NCBI GenBank assembly: GCA_903889845.1
Contig: CAISZB010000054.1
Location: 1-8,875 of the forward strand
Source: an uncultured Verrucomicrobium sp.
Lineage (GTDB): Bacteria > Verrucomicrobiota > Verrucomicrobiia > Methylacidiphilales > GAS474
Direction: 5' to 3'
Length of the DNA stretch: 8,875 bases
Shown here piece by piece: positions 5,211 to 8,875 of the stretch. The notes under the pieces were generated by a model that had not been told where the DNA came from, made no database searches, and saw only the letters and a program-made list of their open reading frames with translations. Each line of letters opens with the position of its first letter. Within the stretch, counting starts at the first letter, position 1. A program made the translations under genes and the position numbers.

Positions 5211-7508
5211 ATGAGATACAACCAAGCCCTCTTTCGTCTTGTGTTGCTACGGGCCTCGATTTTGGCCGCTTTGACTTTCCTGTTAGGGGGCGGGATTTTG
5301 CCCCTTTCCACCTCGAAGGCGGCGACGGCATCCGTGCCGCGCGTCGATTTGGTCAATTTGAGCCAGCACAAAGAGCTGTGGCCGGCCAGCGTGACGCTGA
5401 AGTCGGACGTGACTCTGACCATCATGTTGGAGGGAAAGATTGCCGGGACGCTGCTGGCCCGGGCCGGGACCGAGGTTTCCCTTGCGGCCGTCGACGGGAA
5501 AGGACTGAGCGTCCTCTTCGCTTCGGCGCAAGGCACGGTCACGCAAGAACAGACCGATCTTGCGGAGCGGGTGGCCAGTGCCGCTGCGGCTGCCGCTGCC
5601 GCCAAATCGAAAGCCGCCGCCTCCCAGGCCGTCGCCCAGAATACCCCCAAGCCGGCATCTCCCCCGGCCGCCCCGCCTCAACCGACGCCCCCCTCAAAGC
5701 CTATCCCACTCACATCCCCTTCCGCCGCCTCCACGGCTGCCTCCACACCACCGCCTTCTCCCGCGAACGACTCCATCCGAATCGATAGCGAGGAACCTGC
5801 CGCCTTCAACTACTCGAAATCGGCTTTTCGATTTTGGTCTCCGTCCTCCCCGGCCGATCAGCCGATCCGCGGCGTGATCCTTCTTTTTGCCGGACTCGAA
5901 GGGGATGGCAGGCCCATAGCGGACGACAAACGGTGGCAGCTTCTCGCCACCAAATATCATCTGGCGCTTCTGGGTATCTTTGTCCAGAAGGCAGGGGCCG
6001 GGCCGTCCTACGAGCATATCGATAAAGGAACCGGAGCGCTTTTGTTGAGGGTCCTGCACAACATGGCGGGAAAAACCGGCCATCCCGAAGTGGAGAACGC
6101 CCCTCTGCTCATCTACGGAGCCCCCGGCTCAGGGATGACTTGCTATAATTTTGCGGTGACTTATCCGGAGCGCATTCTCGCGTTCCTTGTCAATTTTGCC
6201 TACGGTTGCGACCCCATTCCGCAGCGCGATTCGGTGCAGGATGCCCCGGCCCTCTTTTTCATCCCCGCAATCGACGAGACCAAAGTCTTCCAGACGATCA
6301 CCAAGGCGTGGAAGGATGGATGGGATCGCGGTGCGCGCTGGGCCCTGACCGCCGTCCCGAACGACAAGAGGGACGGCGAGGAGTTGGCCGCCCTCGCCCG
6401 GGTTTTCTTCGATGAAGCCCTTCCGCTCCGGCTGCCCGCCGACGGGGCGACGTCACTCCAGTCGATCCCGGTCGCGAATGGCTGGGTCGGCAACACGACA
6501 ACCTTCGCCATCCGCCACGCGGACGCCACCCTCCTCGCCGAGAACGAGGTCTGGTTCCCCGGCCAGAAATCGGCCGAAGCATGGAGGAAACACTTCACCG
6601 AGGCGAGTCCCGCAGCCCAGGCCCAAGCCGCAGCCGCGGACGAAGTGCCCGCCGTCCGGGTCGATGTCGAGGAAACCCCCAAAGCCAACTACTCCAAGGC
6701 CGCCTTCCGTTTCTGGTCCCCCGTCTATGCCGCCGATCAGCCGATCCGGGGCGTGATCCTGCTCTTTGCCTACAACGAAGGCGATGGACGAAACATCGTG
6801 GACTGGAAACTGTGGCAACGGCTCGCCGTCAAACATCATCTGGCGCTCCTGGGGACCTACATTCAAAGCGCCAAGCCCCAAAGCTATTCCAACATCAGGG
6901 CGGGGAGCGGGGACCTCCTCCTGCAGGTGCTCCGCGACGTCGCCGCCCAAACTTCCCGTCCCGAAATCGAAACCGCTCCGCTCCTTCTTTACGGCGGCGC
7001 AGGGGGCGGGGGAGAAATCTGCTACAACTTTGCCATGAGTTACCCCAACCGCGTTCTGGCTTTCATCGTCCATCGCGGAGCCACCTACACCGCCGATACG
7101 CCTTCCGAGGGGGTCAGGAATATTCCCGCCATCTTCATCGTCCGTGAAAACGAGGCGACGAGGGTATTGCAGAATACGGTCGCCGTCTGGAAAGCGGGGG
7201 CGAGTCGGGGGGCCCTTTGGACCCAGGCCGTGGGCCCGGCCGCCCGATGCAATGACGGCGAAGTCAGCGACCTCAGCCAGTCCTTCTTCGACGAGGTGAT
7301 TCCGCTGCGTCTTCCCGCGGCGGGACAAACCCAGCTGAACCCCGTGGACTACACCAAGGGTCTCATCGGCAACCTGACGAGGCACGACGTCCGCTATTCC
7401 GACGGCACTTCCCTTGCGGATGACGACGTCTGGCTCCCCGGCCCCCAATCGGCACGGGCCTGGAGAAAGTTCGTCGTCGGGAAAGAGGAGCCTTTCCAAT
7501 TTTATTGA
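5211..7508 (+). CDS. Exported protein with two tandem degenerate alpha/beta-hydrolase-like domains
   Basis: A 765-residue protein. It has a signal peptide or anchor (hydrophobic about 8-32, possible cleavage near SKAATA, 35-40). A beta-rich N-terminal domain (about 41-112) contains LWPASVTLKSDVTLTIMLEG. Low-complexity linkers follow, first Ala-rich (122-140) then Pro-rich (144-185). Two homologous units occupy residues 189-463 and 482-756. Both contain ADQPIRGVILLFA, HLALLG, a nucleophile-elbow region followed by CYNFA..YP.R.LAF, and FFDE..PLRLP. The architecture resembles alpha/beta hydrolases such as esterases or poly(3-hydroxybutyrate) depolymerases. However, the elbow reads YGAPGSGM (302-309) in unit 1 and YGGAGGGGE (594-602) in unit 2. 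The expected Ser is Pro or Ala/Gly, and the usual His before the last helix appears as KRDG or RCNDG. It is probably a non-enzymatic binding or scaffold protein, or one with an unusual mechanism. No ribosome-binding site precedes the ATG. It is divergent from hpnH and followed by a terminator. Confidence 0.85.
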   Translation: MRYNQALFRLVLLRASILAALTFLLGGGILPLSTSKAATASVPRVDLVNLSQHKELWPASVTLKSDVTLTIMLEGKIAGTLLARAGTEVSLAAVDGKGLSVLFASAQGTVTQEQTDLAERVASAAAAAAAAKSKAAASQAVAQNTPKPASPPAAPPQPTPPSKPIPLTSPSAASTAASTPPPSPANDSIRIDSEEPAAFNYSKSAFRFWSPSSPADQPIRGVILLFAGLEGDGRPIADDKRWQLLATKYHLALLGIFVQKAGAGPSYEHIDKGTGALLLRVLHNMAGKTGHPEVENAPLLIYGAPGSGMTCYNFAVTYPERILAFLVNFAYGCDPIPQRDSVQDAPALFFIPAIDETKVFQTITKAWKDGWDRGARWALTAVPNDKRDGEELAALARVFFDEALPLRLPADGATSLQSIPVANGWVGNTTTFAIRHADATLLAENEVWFPGQKSAEAWRKHFTEASPAAQAQAAAADEVPAVRVDVEETPKANYSKAAFRFWSPVYAADQPIRGVILLFAYNEGDGRNIVDWKLWQRLAVKHHLALLGTYIQSAKPQSYSNIRAGSGDLLLQVLRDVAAQTSRPEIETAPLLLYGGAGGGGEICYNFAMSYPNRVLAFIVHRGATYTADTPSEGVRNIPAIFIVRENEATRVLQNTVAVWKAGASRGALWTQAVGPAARCNDGEVSDLSQSFFDEVIPLRLPAAGQTQLNPVDYTKGLIGNLTRHDVRYSDGTSLADDDVWLPGPQSARAWRKFVVGKEEPFQFY
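5775..6599 (+). repeat. Internal tandem unit 1 of the hydrolase-like protein
   Basis: Encodes residues 189-463. It aligns with unit 2 at a nearly constant offset of 879 bases (293 codons), with about 60 % amino-acid identity over the first 114 residues by hand count. Similarity is also visible in the DNA: GCCGATCAGCCGATCC occurs at 5853 and again at 6732. Confidence 0.85.
6654..7478 (+). repeat. Internal tandem unit 2 of the hydrolase-like protein
   Basis: Encodes residues 482-756, the second copy of the duplicated domain. Relative to unit 1 it has a one-residue deletion in the loop before SYSNI, an extra Gly in the elbow loop, and another compensating change before NDGE. A short Ala/Gln-rich linker (about 464-481) joins the two units. 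Confidence 0.85.
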
Positions 7509-7545
7509 GGAGACCGGACGCGTAACGGCTTCCGCTGGGGATGAC

Positions 7546-7580
7546 GCCCTCCAGGGAGGCACAGAGGGGGCTCATTTTTA
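7546..7580 (+). terminator. Probable intrinsic terminator after the hydrolase-like gene
   Basis: GCCCTC (7546-7551) can pair with GAGGGGGC (7564-7571), leaving two Gs bulged, and TCATTTTTA follows (7572-7580). It lies 38 nt after the TGA at 7506-7508 and 40 nt before the helicase ATG, separating the two transcripts. An alternative inner pairing (CCTCC/GGAGG) is also possible. Confidence 0.45.
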
Positions 7581-7619
7581 AAGTGTGGTGGAGGGCGGGT
7601 GAATCGGCTATAAGTCCGG

Positions 7620-8528
7620 ATGCAGAAGAAATTGTTCTCCGAACTCGGCCTTTCCCCCGAAGTCCTTAAGGCCGTGGCCCAGATGGGCTATGAGGAGGCC
7701 ACCCACATTCAGTCCCAGGCGATCCCCCCCCTCCTGACGGGGTCGGACATCGTAGGGCAGTCCCAGACCGGTTCCGGCAAGACCGCCGCCTTCGCCCTCC
7801 CGGCGATCGAGTGCGTCGACGTCGCCATCAAGGCCCCCCAGGTCGTCATCCTCTGCCCGACGCGGGAACTGGCCGTCCAGGTGGCGGAAGAGGTGGCGAA
7901 GCTGGCCGCCTTCAAGAAGGGCGTCCGCGAGCTGCCGATCTACGGCGGCCAATCGTACGAGCGCCAGTTCCGGGGCCTCCAGAACGGGGCACAGATCGTC
8001 ATCGGCACCCCGGGCCGGGTCATGGACCACCTGGATCGCGGCACGCTGAAGATGGACCAGATCAAGATGGTCATCCTCGACGAGGCCGACCGGATGCTCG
8101 ACATGGGCTTCATCGACGACATCCGCATCATCCTGGGCAAGGCCCCGGCCCAGCGGCAGACGGTCTTCTTCTCCGCCACGATGCCGAAGCCGATCCAGAC
8201 CCTGATCAAGACCTTCACCCGGAACCCGGTCAACATCGCCATCGAGGCTCAGGCCCGGACGATGCCCGCCATCGACCAGGTCTACTACGAGGTCGATCGG
8301 CGCGCGAAGGTCGATGTCCTCTGCCGCCTCATCGACCTCCACGACATCAAGCTGGGCATCATCTTCTGCGCGACGAAGATGATGGTCGACGACTTGACGG
8401 AGCACCTGATCGCCCGCGGCTACGGGGCCGACAAGATGCACGGGGACATGACCCAGGCGATGCGCGAGCGGGTCATCGGCAAGTTCCGGCGCGGCGGCCT
8501 GGAATTCCTCGTCGCCACCGACGTGGCG
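7620..8528 (+). CDS. DEAD-box ATP-dependent RNA helicase, truncated within motif V
   Basis: Cytoplasmic ATP-dependent RNA unwinding or remodelling enzyme. Residues 1-303 match the family: Q-motif region ([23 protein letters not shown]...IQSQAIP), Walker A/motif I SQTGSGKT (48-55), PTREL (80-84), TPGR, DEAD (154-157), SAT (185-187), then the start of the second RecA domain with IIFCATK and [12 protein letters not shown]. The frame enters motif V as [10 protein letters not shown], but the expected ARGLD, the following NYD-like block and motif VI HRIGRTGR are missing. From codon 304 (base 8529) the sequence becomes an adhesin-type repeat with no stop. A functional helicase needs motifs V and VI, so this copy as read would be inactive. 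The ATG at 7620 has no Shine-Dalgarno sequence; a TATAAG at 7609-7614 could be a -10 box, but no good -35 accompanies it. The subfamily (RhlE, DeaD or other) cannot be fixed. Confidence 0.93.
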
Positions 8529-8875
8529 GTTTCCCCGACGATCGCCGGCACGGCCGCTGGCCAGGCGGTGACCGATCAGGCAACCATTACACCGTTCTCC
8601 AAGGTCACGATCGCCGACGCCAATGCCGGGCAGACCGAGACAGTAACGGTCACCCTGTCGGCGGCTGCGAACGGCACGCTGTCGAACCTCGGCGGCGGCA
8701 GTTACAACGCCGGCGTCTACACCGCCTCCGGCACCGCCGCCGCGGTCACCGCCGCGCTCGACGGCCTGGTGTTCACGCCAACCGCCAAGCAGGTCGCGCC
8801 GGGCAGCAGCGTCACCACCATTTTCACCATCAAGGACACCGATACGGCGGGCGGCACCGCCACCGACAGCACCAC
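8529..8875 (+). CDS. Adhesin / Ca-binding giant-protein repeat unit, partial, fused in frame to the helicase
   Basis: The frame continues without a stop from the helicase to the window end, giving about 115 residues: [19 protein letters not shown], then [57 protein letters not shown], and [20 protein letters not shown]. This Thr/Ala/Gly/Val-rich beta-sandwich pattern is typical of tandem ~100-residue repeats in very large secreted RTX/adhesin-like proteins. I associate the [18 protein letters not shown] wording with Alphaproteobacteria from memory. It contains no helicase motif and is not a known helicase C-terminal extension. It runs off the window and probably belongs to a longer repeat array. 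It is best treated as a foreign fragment until the junction is verified. Confidence 0.75.

Noticed and set aside
5571..5770. Possible frameshift in the Ala/Pro-rich stretch of the duplicated protein
   Set aside because: The frame continues unbroken into two clearly homologous units, and the low complexity is that of a normal inter-domain linker.
6453..7562. A 369-codon minus-strand open frame
   Set aside because: Antisense to the second hydrolase-like unit, whose plus-strand frame shows clear internal homology.
7608..8441. A 277-codon minus-strand open frame rich in Asp/Val/Leu
   Set aside because: Antisense shadow of the DEAD-box helicase, which has motifs I to III on the plus strand.
7620..8875. 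A genuine helicase-adhesin fusion as a new bifunctional system
   Set aside because: The break falls inside a catalytic helicase motif and joins a cytoplasmic enzyme to a secreted repeat. An assembly chimera explains it more simply.
1..8875. CRISPR arrays, tRNA or rRNA genes, insertion sequences, phage or defence genes
   Set aside because: I saw no regularly spaced repeats, cloverleaf patterns, transposase motifs or integrase motifs on either strand.

Overview
The window is a GC-rich bacterial segment with dense coding on both strands. It most resembles Verrucomicrobiota or a neighbouring hopanoid-making phylum. That placement is inferred from gene content: a multidomain DHH/CBS/DRTGG pyrophosphatase, HpnH, and an exported hydrolase-like protein with a beta-rich N-terminal domain. 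No rRNA or other phylogenetic marker is present. No tRNA, rRNA, CRISPR array or insertion sequence was seen, and no gene-free stretch exceeds 300 bases.

Layout. (1) 3-1256 (+) is the 3' part of a family II, manganese-dependent inorganic pyrophosphatase gene. It converges on a Tat-exported TRAP-type metallophosphoesterase (1292-2293, -). One GC-rich hairpin contains both stop codons. (2) 2406-2690 (+) is a small possible membrane-protein ORF whose 3' end overlaps that of sufE. (3) 5023 down to 2647 is a minus-strand run: hpnH, a small conserved-looking protein 15 nt behind it, a terminator-like hairpin, a small hypothetical protein, and a SufE-type sulfur-transfer protein. (4) 5211-7508 (+), divergent from hpnH, encodes an exported 765-residue protein. 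It has a beta-rich N-terminal domain, an Ala/Pro linker, and two tandem alpha/beta-hydrolase-like units that both appear to lack the catalytic Ser and His. A probable terminator follows. (5) 7620 to the window end (+) opens as a DEAD-box RNA helicase. Inside helicase motif V (after ATDVA, about 8528) it switches in frame to a repeat unit of a giant Ca-binding/adhesin-type protein, of a kind I associate with Alphaproteobacteria.

How the genes relate. HpnH makes adenosylhopane, the first step of side-chain extension in C35 hopanoids, and the 141-residue neighbour is probably co-transcribed with it. The other genes are housekeeping (pyrophosphate hydrolysis, Fe-S assembly, RNA remodelling) or cell-envelope functions and do not form one pathway. 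The two observations most worth checking are the tandem catalytically degenerate hydrolase protein and the helicase/adhesin junction. The junction is more likely an assembly chimera than a real fusion. I see no convincing new multi-gene system.
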